A stretch of DNA of 64,000 nucleotides from Bacillus pumilus (GTDB lineage Bacteria > Bacillota > Bacilli > Bacillales > Bacillaceae), in NCBI RefSeq assembly GCF_038738535.1, contig NZ_CP046128.1, positions 2,914,001-2,978,000 on the forward strand, read 5' to 3'. Made by a program: the position numbers and the translations under genes. Below the pieces are notes generated by a model that made no database searches, was not told where the DNA came from, and was given only the letters and a program-made list of their open reading frames with translations. The stretch's first letter is position 1; each line of letters begins with the position of its first letter. Positions 35,918 through 48,725 of this stretch are shown here, one piece after another.

Positions 35918-36382
35918 GTGATACAAATTCGGCCATTGTCTCGTGATCAATCTCTCCCTATGGATCTTTTACTATTAGCTGACCCTTCAAAGGAAAAGGT
36001 TCTCGCTTATGTGCAATCCGGCTCTTGTTATGCCGCCTTTCATGAAGAGGATGTGATTGGTGTTTATGTTCTATCATCGCTATCTCAGCATACAGTCGAA
36101 ATCATGAATGTTGCTGTGAAGGAGTCATGGCAAGGAAGGGGAATTGGGAAGCAGCTGATCCGCCATGCGATCGCTGAAGCGAAAGCCGCTGGTTTCCATA
36201 CGATTGAAATCGGCACAGGCAACTCGAGTATTCAGCAGCTCGCACTTTATCAAAAATGCGGCTTCCGCCTGACTTCGATCGATCGCAATTTCTTCCTTAA
36301 GCATTATGATGAACCGATTTATGAAAACGGGATTCAATGTATGGATATGGTACGGCTGTCTCTCACTTTTCAAGCAGACTGA
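35918..36382 (+). CDS. yvbK: GNAT-family N-acetyltransferase (YvbK-like)
   Basis: A 154-residue acetyl-CoA-dependent acetyltransferase. Motif A reads VAVKESWQGRGIGKQLIRHAI (core ESWQGRGIGKQLI, about residues 70-85), and motif B is in LALYQKCGFRL. The start is the GTG at 35918. It is placed where B. subtilis has YvbK. The substrate cannot be read from sequence. It is the last plus-strand gene before the peptide cassette on the other strand. Confidence 0.8.
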   Translation: MIQIRPLSRDQSLPMDLLLLADPSKEKVLAYVQSGSCYAAFHEEDVIGVYVLSSLSQHTVEIMNVAVKESWQGRGIGKQLIRHAIAEAKAAGFHTIEIGTGNSSIQQLALYQKCGFRLTSIDRNFFLKHYDEPIYENGIQCMDMVRLSLTFQAD

Positions 36383-36406
36383 CTATTTGCTCAGCCTGCT
36401 TTTTTT
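36374..36406 (+). terminator. Terminator of yvbK
   Basis: GCAGACTGA (36374-36382) pairs with TCAGCCTGC (36391-36399), followed by a T run that reaches the stop codon of the converging gene. Confidence 0.75.
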
Positions 36407-36686
36407 ATGCTCTTCGCTTTTTCACAGCTTGAATCACATATTGAATGAAAAAGTAGAGCACAGCGCCAGCTAAAAAGCAGACAACGCATCCAAAAAGCGT
36501 CGCCTCTGAGCTGAATTGATACTCTTCAATTTTCATGATATAAAATGGCATGCCAAACAGTGTCGGACTTGATTCAACATGATTGACTTCTAGCAGCATT
36601 AAAAAGACAGGGGTCATAAACACAGCAAATATATACAGCATCGCAAGTGTTAAGCCGCTAGAAAACGAATGAAATACTTTGATCAT
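36405..36686 (-). CDS. Small two-helix membrane protein, last gene of the peptide/ABC cassette
   Basis: A 93-residue protein with two strong hydrophobic segments (residues 10-33 and 63-84) and a basic end (VKKRRA). I do not recognise a family. It begins at an ATG overlapping the stop of the M50 protease gene (ATGA) and so belongs to the same operon. The size and topology recall small immunity or accessory membrane proteins of bacteriocin loci, but that is inference from context only. Confidence 0.7.
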   Translation of the reverse strand: MIKVFHSFSSGLTLAMLYIFAVFMTPVFLMLLEVNHVESSPTLFGMPFYIMKIEEYQFSSEATLFGCVVCFLAGAVLYFFIQYVIQAVKKRRA

Positions 36687-37051
36687 CTTTTTCTCTCCTT
36701 CATCTCTTTTAAACTGGCTGTGATATTTTTCCCGTCTGGGCAAGCTGGATGCAGCATCACAGTGTTCAGTAAAGAAAAAAACAGCAGCTGATGACTCACC
36801 GGATGCTTCCACATCAAAAAAAGCACACTCGAGCAGAGCACCGGAAACAGCGGACCCGCAAGTGCCACCATCAGATTAAAGCTCGGCCGGTCAAATGTCT
36901 CATGGACGATCGCCACATGCTTCCAATCAATCGTTACCACAAAATCAAAGAGCTGCCTTTTTTCGAGTTTGTTACACACCATGATCATCAGCATATGACC
37001 GAGTTCGTGAATTAGTACAACCGCTAGTAAACTAATGACAAGCCCCATCAT
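36683..37051 (-). CDS. Small M50-type membrane metalloprotease
   Basis: A 122-residue integral membrane protein with the zinc-binding HELGH motif at residues 15-19 in its first helix. It has a family-like NLMVALAGPLFP segment (59-70) and a second-metal-ligand type motif LHPACPDGKNI (100-110, Asp106). These are the elements of site-2 protease (M50) enzymes, cut down to minimum size, as in B. subtilis YydH. The start ATG at 37051 overlaps the permease stop (ATGA), with AAAAAGG about eleven bases before. It may cut the cassette peptide within the membrane. Confidence 0.75.
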   Translation of the reverse strand: MMGLVISLLAVVLIHELGHMLMIMVCNKLEKRQLFDFVVTIDWKHVAIVHETFDRPSFNLMVALAGPLFPVLCSSVLFLMWKHPVSHQLLFFSLLNTVMLHPACPDGKNITASLKEMKERKR

Positions 37052-38445
37052 CGCAATACAGGCCTTTTTAACATCGCAGCATATATACAACTGAAAAAGG
37101 CAAGTGAACCAAGCAGATAAGCGGTGGCGAGAAGAGACACATCAGATGAAAGCCATTCTAATAAAAGCATATCGATAAAGCTGAATACAGCAATCATCAA
37201 CACGATCACAAACAGCTTATTAAAATCACTGATTTTCACGACAAACCCTGTACAGGCCGCCATGGCGGTAATCAATAAAATGGACAAACTCGCCAATCCA
37301 TGACCTTCACTTTCAATACCGATCACCAAATAGGCAAGCCCAATATACACAAAATATGTCAGCAGATTAATGGTGTAATAAAATAACATTCTCGACATTA
37401 AATAAGCGCCCTTTGATGTATTTAACATAAAGATGGCCCTTTGATTGATATGATATTCCCTGCCAATCATCAGCGGAAGCATGATCAATATTTCCTTTAA
37501 CGCAAACTGCACAATAAAGGCATACAGCCAGCCAGTTTCTGCCGGTGTAAAAACAAATGGCAGCCCCACCGTCAAACAAATGAGAAAGAGAAACAAAATG
37601 CCTTGCTCTTTAAAAACAGCTGATCGGCTGAAATAGACCAATTCCTGCCGCAGATGTGTCAGAAAGGAAGAGTGCGTTCTGATTTTCTGGTAGGAAAACG
37701 ACTTCACCTCTGTTTTCAGCTGCAAAAACATCTGATGAACATAGCAAGCTGCTAAACCCTTCACCCATAGCCATCCAGCGCTTAGGATGATGACAAGTAA
37801 CAACAGATAGACAGCCGGCCATACATGGATCATCTCCACCGCTTTTTGAAAAAGGAGAAATATTAGTACATGAAGCGCCCCAAAGCCGATCGTTTGAAGC
37901 AGCAAATGCTCTTTTGTTTTTGATACGAAATGGCTCACACCGATCCGCAGCAGCATCCAAGAAGCGAGCGTATACAGCGCCAATATGCAGCAAGTGATGC
38001 AAACAACGATGATCCAATACAGAGATGGGGTGACACCCGTGATCAAAAGACCTAATACAATCGGTAAAAAAAGCAGTCCAGCCATGAGGAAGCAAAAGAG
38101 CACTGGAAAGAAATACACGCAAAGGATAAATGGCACACTCTGAATCGCACTGTTTAAAAAGTAGAATTGATATTCTTGGCGCTTCAATTTATTGCGGGAT
38201 AACACAATACCTGCCCCTAATAGTAAGAGCGACATTTTGACAAATTGGAGGTATAGCGCAGCTGGCTCGTTTTCACCTGCCTGCATGAAAAAGCGCAGGC
38301 TAATGACGACGTATATCGCATAGATCAGTAAGAGAAAAACGGCAGCTGCGAGAAGCTGTAAAGGATATTTTTTTCCAAGCTGTTTTCCTTTCGTTGTCAG
38401 CATGCCCCATTCTAGTTTATGAAGAACGTGTCGTGTCCAAATCAT
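37048..38445 (-). CDS. ABC transporter permease of the peptide cassette
   Basis: A 465-residue protein with about ten to twelve hydrophobic helices and few polar loops. It has no family signature I can name. It directly follows, with a 29-bp overlap, an ABC ATPase, and overlaps the M50 protease gene by ATGA. It is most like the membrane partners of two-component exporters and self-immunity pumps (SkfF or ABC-2 type). It probably exports or expels the small peptide encoded first in the operon. Confidence 0.75.
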   Translation of the reverse strand: MIWTRHVLHKLEWGMLTTKGKQLGKKYPLQLLAAAVFLLLIYAIYVVISLRFFMQAGENEPAALYLQFVKMSLLLLGAGIVLSRNKLKRQEYQFYFLNSAIQSVPFILCVYFFPVLFCFLMAGLLFLPIVLGLLITGVTPSLYWIIVVCITCCILALYTLASWMLLRIGVSHFVSKTKEHLLLQTIGFGALHVLIFLLFQKAVEMIHVWPAVYLLLLVIILSAGWLWVKGLAACYVHQMFLQLKTEVKSFSYQKIRTHSSFLTHLRQELVYFSRSAVFKEQGILFLFLICLTVGLPFVFTPAETGWLYAFIVQFALKEILIMLPLMIGREYHINQRAIFMLNTSKGAYLMSRMLFYYTINLLTYFVYIGLAYLVIGIESEGHGLASLSILLITAMAACTGFVVKISDFNKLFVIVLMIAVFSFIDMLLLEWLSSDVSLLATAYLLGSLAFFSCIYAAMLKRPVLR

Positions 38446-39184
38446 TGAGTAACCTCTCCACCTGCATATAGTAATCTCGATTCACTTCTTTATAAATCTC
38501 TTCAAGTGCCTGATGAGGAAATGTCTGAGTCGTTTCTTGGCGGGACATATTCAGCTTGACGTCACCATTTCTTAAGATCATGAGATGGTCATATAATGTA
38601 TCACCAAAGCTCAAATGATGAGTTGATATAAGAATGCCAGCGCCTTGATCTCTCAGCTTCATGAGCACCTTTTTTAAGATGATCATCATATCTGGATCAA
38701 GTCCGTTTGTTGGCTCGTCGAACACATAATAATCACATGGTCTGAGGAGCTGCGAAATGATCTGTGTTTTCTTTTGATTGCCATGGGACAGCTGAGCGAT
38801 TGGCTGATCCATATATGGACTCAGCTCAAACAAATCGGTGAATGTCTCTTCTCGTGTGACATCTTGCTCATTTGGCAGCTGAAGTAATTGAAAGTATTCC
38901 CTCGGTGTTAAATAATCGAACAACGCATGATCGTCAGGAATATAGGAAACATGTTTTTTCAAAAGGGAAATATGAGCTGAGGATTGAAGGTTCAGCTGTT
39001 CGCCATGTAAGGAAACGTACCCAGTAAATGGCGTCAGCCCAAACATGGCTTGGATCATCGTTGTCTTTCCTGCACCATTATGCCCTAAAAGAAGCATCGT
39101 CCGGCCTTTCTCCACGTTCATTTGAATATTGCGGAGAGAGAAGGTGCGGCTATACGTTTTTTCTTGTAATTGTAATGTCAGCAT
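38417..39184 (-). CDS. ABC transporter ATP-binding protein of the peptide cassette
   Basis: A 255-residue ATPase. Walker A GHNGAGKTT (about residues 34-42), signature LSHGNQKKTQ with a His in place of the usual second Gly, Walker B YYVFDEPTNGLDP and switch His in ISTHH. It is of the CcmA/drug- and lantibiotic-immunity type. The second of two ATG codons (39184) gives the better distance to GGAGGG. The permease gene starts inside its last codons. Confidence 0.88.
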   Translation of the reverse strand: MLTLQLQEKTYSRTFSLRNIQMNVEKGRTMLLLGHNGAGKTTMIQAMFGLTPFTGYVSLHGEQLNLQSSAHISLLKKHVSYIPDDHALFDYLTPREYFQLLQLPNEQDVTREETFTDLFELSPYMDQPIAQLSHGNQKKTQIISQLLRPCDYYVFDEPTNGLDPDMMIILKKVLMKLRDQGAGILISTHHLSFGDTLYDHLMILRNGDVKLNMSRQETTQTFPHQALEEIYKEVNRDYYMQVERLLNDLDTTRSS

Positions 39185-39209
39185 CATATCCCTCCGTTTG
39201 TTTCAGATG

Positions 39210-39233
39210 GAACAGATGACCTTTCATCTGTTC
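39210..39233 (-). repeat. Stem-loop between the small peptide gene and the ABC genes
   Basis: GAACAGATGA (39210-39219) pairs perfectly with TCATCTGTTC (39224-39233) around a 4-base loop, with no T run. It sits 10 bp after the peptide gene stop, a place where processing or partial termination often boosts a precursor peptide over its transporter. Confidence 0.6.
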
Positions 39234-39242
39234 TCATCCCTG

Positions 39243-39512
39243 TTAGAACCCGCATTGGATTTTAACGTACATGCCTAATAATTTGAACTCTCCTAAAAAT
39301 TTGGAGCCCTTTCCAAAGGTCTTACATGCCCAAATCAATGCTCCAAGTGAAATAATGCCCAATATAGCGGCAAGGACATAAATCCAAAATGCGTTTTTCT
39401 GTACATTCTTAGAAGTCAGAATTCGTTGCTTCCTTTCATCATATGCCGCCAATAGGTGAAGGACATACATATACACACCTACTGGAAAACGAAGGCTAAA
39501 AGGATTCAGCAT
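39243..39512 (-). CDS. 89-residue single-helix peptide, candidate processed bacteriocin or signal precursor
   Basis: A small protein with a polar, charged N-terminal part (about residues 1-40), one hydrophobic helix (41-62, WIYVLAAILGIISLGALIWA) and a basic, Gly- and Lys-rich tail holding two Cys (C63 and C87) and ending CGF. AGGGGGTGA precedes the ATG closely. It is the first gene of a five-gene set with an ABC exporter and a membrane protease. I know no family. The two Cys could form a disulfide loop in a mature peptide. A membrane scaffold for the transporter is the alternative. Confidence 0.7.
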   Translation of the reverse strand: MLNPFSLRFPVGVYMYVLHLLAAYDERKQRILTSKNVQKNAFWIYVLAAILGIISLGALIWACKTFGKGSKFLGEFKLLGMYVKIQCGF

Positions 39513-39711
39513 CTCATCACCCCCTAATATATGTAAAATGATACCACCCCCTTACAGAAAGCATAAGTTCATTTCAGATCATATTTTTAGTCGATTTTTC
39601 ATGATTTAGTGCTTATAAATGGAGGGGATTTTGACTTCTTCTCTAACTGAAGGAGGATTTTTTACAAAAATAGGATAAGACAAATGAATTAGCTATCGGA
39701 TTTCGCTCAAC

Positions 39712-39758
39712 AAAAAAAAACGCTGCGTCCCGCTCTCATGAAAGAGCGGGACGCAGCG
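39712..39758 (-). terminator. Terminator of the glycolytic operon (after eno)
   Basis: A perfect 16-bp stem (39721-39736 with 39743-39758) is followed on the minus strand by nine T at 39712-39720. Very strong. Confidence 0.92.
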
Positions 39759-39769
39759 AGTAGCTGGCA

Positions 39770-41083
<1,314 letters not shown>

Positions 41084-41091
41084 TCAATTTG

Positions 41092-43411
<2,320 letters not shown>

Positions 43412-44596
43412 TTATTTATCGTTTAATGCAGTAACACCTGGAAGCTCTTTGCCTTCCATAAATTCAAGTGAAGCGCCGCCGCCTGTAGAAATATGGCTCA
43501 TCTGATCAGCAAGACCAAATTTCTCAACAGCTGCTGCTGAATCTCCACCGCCAATGACAGAATATGTATCTTTTGCTTCTGCCAGTGCTTCTGCGATTGC
43601 TTTTGTTCCTTTAGCGAATGCGTCGATTTCAAATACACCCATTGGTCCGTTCCAAACAACAAGTTTGCTGTTTTTAATAACATCAGCGTACTTCTCTCTT
43701 GTCTCTGTTCCAATATCAAGTGCTTCTAGATCACTTGGAATTTCAGAGATTGGCACAATGCTTGTATTCGCATCATTTGAAAAGTCGTCGGCTACCAGAA
43801 CATCTGTTGGAATCAGGAAGTTCACGCCTTTTTCTTTTGCACGGTCCATAAAGGATTTCGCTAAATCGACTTTGTCTTCTTCTAATAAAGATTTTCCTAC
43901 TTCGTGGCCTAGTGCTTTCACAAATGTGTAAGCAAGTCCGCCGCCGATGATGAGGTTGTCCACTTTATCAAGAAGACTTTCAATCACACCGATTTTATCC
44001 TTTACTTTTGCGCCACCAATAATCGCTGTAAATGGGCGATCAGGGTTTGAAATGGCTTTTCCTAGAACCTCAAGCTCTTTTTGCATGAGGAAGCCCGAAA
44101 CAGCCGGAAGATATGCTGCAATACCAGCAGTGGATGCATGTGCACGGTGTGCAGCACCGAACGCATCATTGACATACACATCGGCTAAATCAGCAAATGC
44201 TTTTGATAGTTCAGGATCGTTCTTTTCTTCACCAGGATAGAAACGAACGTTTTCAAGCACTAGCACATCTCCTTCTTTTAAGTCAGAGATTTGCTTTTTC
44301 ACGTTGTCACCGTAAGCTTCATCCGCTTTTTTCACTTCTTGTCCAAGAAGCTCTTGCAGACGTTTTGCTACAGGTGTCAGACGCAATTCTTCAGTAACTT
44401 GACCCTTCGGACGACCCAAATGACTAGCTAGCAGTACCTTTGCGCCTTGTCCTGTTAAATACTCAATCGTTGGTAATGCTGCGCGAATACGAGTATCATC
44501 CGTCACTTCTCCGTCTTTCATTGGAACGTTAAAATCTACGCGGCAGAACACAACTTTACCTTTTACGTCAATGTCTTTTACTGATTTCTTATTCAT
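43412..44596 (-). CDS. pgk: Phosphoglycerate kinase
   Basis: A 394-residue two-domain kinase that makes ATP and 3-phosphoglycerate. N-terminal substrate text [16 protein letters not shown] and the C-terminal nucleotide loop GGGDSAAA are seen. The start ATG at 44596 ([14 protein letters not shown]) gives the B. subtilis length; the frame extends to 44638 without need. A promoter for pgk-eno is expected in the 44597-44809 gap, after the gapA terminator. Confidence 0.97.
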   Translation of the reverse strand: MNKKSVKDIDVKGKVVFCRVDFNVPMKDGEVTDDTRIRAALPTIEYLTGQGAKVLLASHLGRPKGQVTEELRLTPVAKRLQELLGQEVKKADEAYGDNVKKQISDLKEGDVLVLENVRFYPGEEKNDPELSKAFADLADVYVNDAFGAAHRAHASTAGIAAYLPAVSGFLMQKELEVLGKAISNPDRPFTAIIGGAKVKDKIGVIESLLDKVDNLIIGGGLAYTFVKALGHEVGKSLLEEDKVDLAKSFMDRAKEKGVNFLIPTDVLVADDFSNDANTSIVPISEIPSDLEALDIGTETREKYADVIKNSKLVVWNGPMGVFEIDAFAKGTKAIAEALAEAKDTYSVIGGGDSAAAVEKFGLADQMSHISTGGGASLEFMEGKELPGVTALNDK

Positions 44597-44715
44597 GCTC
44601 GTCAGGAGATCCTCCTTTATTCTGGTTTCCTTACGCATTGGACAAGTCTCTCTTTATCCTTTTCCCATTTTGCCCTCATCAAAACGAGAAATCGTGCAGA
44701 ACGGATAAAAACAGA

Positions 44716-44746
44716 GAAAAAGGGAAAGGGATGCTTCCCCTTCCCT
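44716..44746 (-). terminator. Partial terminator between gapA and pgk
   Basis: GGGAAGGGG pairs with CCCTTTCCC at 44721-44746, with a T-rich tract on its minus-strand side (44712-44720). A partial stop here would leave gapA mRNA more abundant than the downstream genes. Confidence 0.65.
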
Positions 44747-44809
44747 TGTCCGTCTTCATTATATCGTGTCTCTAGGAAAGAACCAAGTGAGTTCCTTCAG
44801 TGTGACAAA

Positions 44810-45817
44810 TTAAAGACCTTGTTTTGCAATGTAAGCTGCAAGGTCAACAACGCGGTGAGAATATCCACTCTCGTTATCGTACCAAGAAATGACTTTCACC
44901 ATGCTGCCTTCCATCACCATTGTAGAAAGAGCATCGATTGTTGAAGAGTTTGCATTACCATTGTAGTCACCAGATACTAATGGCTCTTCGCTGTAGCCAA
45001 GGATTCCATTAAGTTCTCCTTCAGCTGCTTCTTTAAGTGCTGCATTTACATCTTCAGCTGTTACATCTTGGTTTAATTCAGCCACAAGGTCAACTAAAGA
45101 AACGTTAGGTGTTGGAACACGCATAGCGCCACCGTTTAATTTACCTTTAAGTTCAGGCAATACAAGTGAAACAGCTTTCGCAGCACCTGTAGAAGTTGGG
45201 ATGATGTTTTCCGCAGCTGCACGAGCACGACGGTAGTCTTTGTGCGGAAGATCAAGAATTTGTTGGTCATTTGTGTATGAGTGAACAGTTGTCATCATAC
45301 CGCGTTTGATACCAAATTTATCGTTAAGTACTTTTGCAAATGGAGCTAAGCAGTTTGTTGTACAAGATGCATTAGAGATGACATCGTGGCTAGCTGCATC
45401 GTATTTGTCTTCGTTTACACCCATAACGATTGTGATATCTTCTTCGTTAGCAGGAGCAGAGATGATGACTTTTTTAGCGCCAGCTTCTAAGTGTTTTGCA
45501 GCGTCTGCACGTTTTGTGAAGAATCCAGTAGATTCAACAACGATTTCTACGCCTTGTTTACCCCAGCTTAATTTCGCAGGGTCACGCTCAGCTGATACTT
45601 CGATTGTTTTACCGTTCACTACTAAGTTTGTACCGTCTACAGAAACCTCTGCATCTAGTTTTCCGTGAACAGAGTCATATTGTAAAAGGTGTGCAAGCAT
45701 GTTAGCGTCTGTTAGATCGTTAACCGCTACTACCTCAACTTCAGGATTGTTTAATGCTGCACGAAATACGTTACGTCCAATACGTCCAAATCCGTTAATA
45801 CCGACTTTTACTGCCAT
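44810..45817 (-). CDS. gapA: Glyceraldehyde-3-phosphate dehydrogenase (glycolytic, NAD)
   Basis: A 335-residue enzyme. NAD-binding NGFGRIGRN opens the protein; the catalytic Cys lies in [12 protein letters not shown] (about residue 152) with the following His in TTVHSYT. The start ATG at 45817 follows GGAGG; a longer frame to 45865 is not needed. It follows cggR, which represses it when fructose-1,6-bisphosphate is low. Confidence 0.97.
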   Translation of the reverse strand: MAVKVGINGFGRIGRNVFRAALNNPEVEVVAVNDLTDANMLAHLLQYDSVHGKLDAEVSVDGTNLVVNGKTIEVSAERDPAKLSWGKQGVEIVVESTGFFTKRADAAKHLEAGAKKVIISAPANEEDITIVMGVNEDKYDAASHDVISNASCTTNCLAPFAKVLNDKFGIKRGMMTTVHSYTNDQQILDLPHKDYRRARAAAENIIPTSTGAAKAVSLVLPELKGKLNGGAMRVPTPNVSLVDLVAELNQDVTAEDVNAALKEAAEGELNGILGYSEEPLVSGDYNGNANSSTIDALSTMVMEGSMVKVISWYDNESGYSHRVVDLAAYIAKQGL

Positions 45818-45848
45818 GATGTTTCCTCCTTTTATAGGTAACAATGTT

Positions 45849-46886
45849 TTATATTGAGGGATCAATTGACTCCCTTAATAACTCTTTTGCGGCTCCTTCG
45901 TCTGTGACGAGAACCGTTCGGCGGGGTTTTTTGAAATAAGCTTCAATGGCCCCTGCCTTTGATGATCCACCTGCAACAGCAATGATGTGTGGAATGCTTT
46001 CTAAATCATCTAGCTGCATGCCGACGGAGTGCACTTTGTGGACGACCTCACCATCACGATTAAAGTAATAGCCAAAGGCCTCTGTCACTGCGTCATGCTC
46101 ATCAATCTTTTTTAAATCTTCAGCTGGTGTATTTCGTCTCATCGCCATTGTTTTTGCTTCACCGATCCCATGAATGAGCATCGTGGATGATTTAATCGTG
46201 TGAAGCACTTCTTTGACTGACGGCTCTTCAATAATAGAAGAGTAAGCACCTTCTGACAGCTGCCCTGGAACAAACAGCAGTTTGTAAGTACCGGAAGCTT
46301 TTTCAGCCATGTGGGCACAAATGGTGTTTGCCTGATTTTTTACATTCTCCCCAAGACCGCCTCTCGCAGGGACAAACATCATGTCTCTGTTTTTGGCATC
46401 AGGGGTCATCATTTCGGCAACGGCTTCCATCGTCGTTCCGCCAGTGACGGCGACGATATTATTTCCAGTAAACCTTTTTTTCATACATTGGACAGCAGCT
46501 CTTCCCATTTCTTGCTTCACCCACGGGGATTCGTCACTGTCACCAGAAACGATGATGACTTCTTCTAGGCCTAACTTCCTCTTTAATGTATTTTCCAAAA
46601 AGGTTAAACCTAAAACGTCCTTCATCATTCCTTCAAGCATTTCAAGCAAAGCGTGGCCTTCATTCGTCAGCATCATGCCGCTCGTTTTGACATCCAGCAG
46701 GTTTTGTTCTTTTAGAAACTGAACTTCAGCTCTTAAGATGCGCTCACTGAGACCTAGGCTCGTCGCAAGGCTTCTGCGGCCGATTGGTTCAGCTAACCTG
46801 ATGTATTGCAAAATGTCGTAGCGTTTTTGCATAACGATGAGAAGATCTGGCAATAATTTTTTTTGAGCTTCCAATAAACGATTCAT
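45849..46886 (-). CDS. cggR: Central glycolytic genes repressor CggR
   Basis: A 345-residue SorC/DeoR-type repressor. The N-terminal winged helix includes [21 protein letters not shown]; the C-terminal sugar-phosphate domain binds fructose-1,6-bisphosphate, with [11 protein letters not shown] and [12 protein letters not shown] regions. It follows B. subtilis CggR (340) closely ([16 protein letters not shown]). It represses its own operon at 46912-46950. Confidence 0.96.
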   Translation of the reverse strand: MNRLLEAQKKLLPDLLIVMQKRYDILQYIRLAEPIGRRSLATSLGLSERILRAEVQFLKEQNLLDVKTSGMMLTNEGHALLEMLEGMMKDVLGLTFLENTLKRKLGLEEVIIVSGDSDESPWVKQEMGRAAVQCMKKRFTGNNIVAVTGGTTMEAVAEMMTPDAKNRDMMFVPARGGLGENVKNQANTICAHMAEKASGTYKLLFVPGQLSEGAYSSIIEEPSVKEVLHTIKSSTMLIHGIGEAKTMAMRRNTPAEDLKKIDEHDAVTEAFGYYFNRDGEVVHKVHSVGMQLDDLESIPHIIAVAGGSSKAGAIEAYFKKPRRTVLVTDEGAAKELLRESIDPSI

Positions 46887-46911
46887 GGCTAACGACCCTT
46901 TCTTTTCACGT

Positions 46912-46950
46912 TGGACTAAAAACGTCCCACTGTGACAAAAAACGTCCCGC
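46912..46950 (-). promoter_or_regulatory. CggR operator
   Basis: On the minus strand two direct repeats of the form GGGACGTTTTTNGTC occur in tandem (46950-46936 and 46929-46915). This matches the CggR operator pair of B. subtilis, just before cggR. Confidence 0.85.
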
Positions 46951-47147
46951 CACAGCCAAAAAAAATCAATCCCTGCTTTCTTTAATTATTTTAACAGGAT
47001 AATCTTGCATTTTCAACTCTTACAAACACATTTAGACAAAAAATAGACACATTTTCACCGATAACCTGCTTGTCATCAAGGTTCTTGCTATGATATTTCT
47101 TTTCAAAATATTTATTTTCTTCTATATTCAATGAATTCACCATTGAA

Positions 47148-47180
47148 AATGTGCATGCGTGTGAGATCCGCATGCACATT
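47148..47180 (-). terminator. Terminator after the amino acid permease gene
   Basis: AATGTGCATGCG (47148-47159) pairs with CGCATGCACATT (47169-47180), with a short TTTT run on the minus strand side. Confidence 0.7.
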
Positions 47181-47200
47181 TTGTTGATATAGTTGGTCTT

Positions 47201-48628
47201 TTATGTTTTTGGGATGGTTCCTTCCTCTTCGGCGAAACGCTTTGCCTCTTCCTTCGGTTTGATTTTGAAATAATAAATGATGTAGCAGACAGCCATGAAC
47301 GGAACGCCGCAATAAAGGCCAATCCGCTGATCCTCAATAAAGAATAGGCTGATGAGAACGATGCCAAATGCGATGAAGCCTGCCAATGGCACAAATGGAT
47401 AGAGCGGTGTACGGAAGACGAGATCCTTTACATCTCCACCCGCTTTTATGAATTGTTTTCTAAAGAAATACTGAGACAAACAAATGGACATCCACACCAC
47501 AACTAGAACCATTCCGGAAATCGAAATGAGCCACACATACACCGTTTTTGGTGCCACAACACTTGTGAGCAGGGATAAAGCGGATACACCCATTGTCACC
47601 AATAATGCATTGATCGGGATTTTACGCTTGGACAGCTTTTTCGTAAAGCCAGGTCCTTTCCCGTCCTTTGAAAGCGACCAAAGCATACGTGATGATGCAT
47701 ATAATCCAGAGTTTGCTACAGATAAGACAGCTGTGATGATAATAAAATTCATGATATCTGCAGCATATGGGATGCCGACCTTGTCCAGCACGACCACAAA
47801 CGGACTGTCAACAGTGCCTGCTGTCTGCCATGGAAGAAGCGCGGCAAGAACCGCAATTGATAAAACGAAAAAGACCATCGTTCTCCAAATAATATTCCGT
47901 ATCGATCGAGGCAATGTTTTTTCAGGGCTTTCACTCTCACCTGCTGCAATCCCTACAAGTTCTGTTCCTTGAAAGGAGAAATTGACCGTGACCATGGTTA
48001 ATAAAATAGCAAAAACACCATTAGGAAATAGTCCGCCATGATCCGTCAAATGACGAAATAAAGGGGCTGGTTCTCCGCCTTTCAAATGAATCATTCCGAA
48101 AATTGCGCCAATTCCGATGATAATAAACAATAGGATGGCTGCAACCTTAATGGCTGAAAACCAAAATTCTGTTTCAGCGAAGCTGCGAGCTGAGATGGCA
48201 TTCACGGCAAATAATATCACGCTAAATGCTAGGCACCAGAGCCAAACCGGGATATCTGGGAACCACCTTTGGAGCAATATGCCTGCTGACGTAAACTCCA
48301 GTCCAATCGTACACGCCCAGCTAAACCAATACAGCCAGCCGATCATAAAGCCTGTGGATGGACCTATATATTTGGTTGCATACTCCTGAAAGGACCCGGC
48401 TGTCGGCATCGCCACTGCTAATTCTCCAAGACACAGCATGACCAAATACATTAACAGTCCGCCAATGATAAACGATAGAATGGCTCCGCCAGGTCCTGCC
48501 TGATGGATAATCAATCCTGATCCAAGGAAAAGGCCCGTACCGATGACGCCGCCTAAGGCAATCATAAAGAGATGTCTGCTTTTCATGGAACGCTCTAGTT
48601 CATTATGCTGTTCTTGCTTCAAATCCAC
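47201..48628 (-). CDS. rocE: APC-family amino acid permease (RocE-like)
   Basis: A 475-residue permease with 12 predicted helices. The AAT-family opening SRHLFMIALGGVIGTGLFLGSG and FQGTELVGIAAGESE loop are seen. Overall it follows B. subtilis RocE (467), the arginine/ornithine permease, though other paralogues of this family (for example AapA, YbgF) are near. Its place next to rocD and rocR supports arginine or ornithine uptake. The start is a GTG at 48628, behind AAGGAAAGTGGGG. The 97-bp gap to rocD contains an imperfect hairpin that may reduce read-through. Confidence 0.82.
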   Translation of the reverse strand: MDLKQEQHNELERSMKSRHLFMIALGGVIGTGLFLGSGLIIHQAGPGGAILSFIIGGLLMYLVMLCLGELAVAMPTAGSFQEYATKYIGPSTGFMIGWLYWFSWACTIGLEFTSAGILLQRWFPDIPVWLWCLAFSVILFAVNAISARSFAETEFWFSAIKVAAILLFIIIGIGAIFGMIHLKGGEPAPLFRHLTDHGGLFPNGVFAILLTMVTVNFSFQGTELVGIAAGESESPEKTLPRSIRNIIWRTMVFFVLSIAVLAALLPWQTAGTVDSPFVVVLDKVGIPYAADIMNFIIITAVLSVANSGLYASSRMLWSLSKDGKGPGFTKKLSKRKIPINALLVTMGVSALSLLTSVVAPKTVYVWLISISGMVLVVVWMSICLSQYFFRKQFIKAGGDVKDLVFRTPLYPFVPLAGFIAFGIVLISLFFIEDQRIGLYCGVPFMAVCYIIYYFKIKPKEEAKRFAEEEGTIPKT

Positions 48629-48725
48629 TTCCCCACTTTCCTTCTTCTATTCATCATCCTTTGACAAAATTCGCTGTTCGTTGAAAAAGAAAGGGAGAAA
48701 GTGAAGGTTCCTCCCCCTTTGGCAT

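Noticed and set aside
37610-38122. 170-codon frame within the cassette permease
   Set aside because: Out-of-frame shadow of the permease, which has the consistent membrane-helix pattern.
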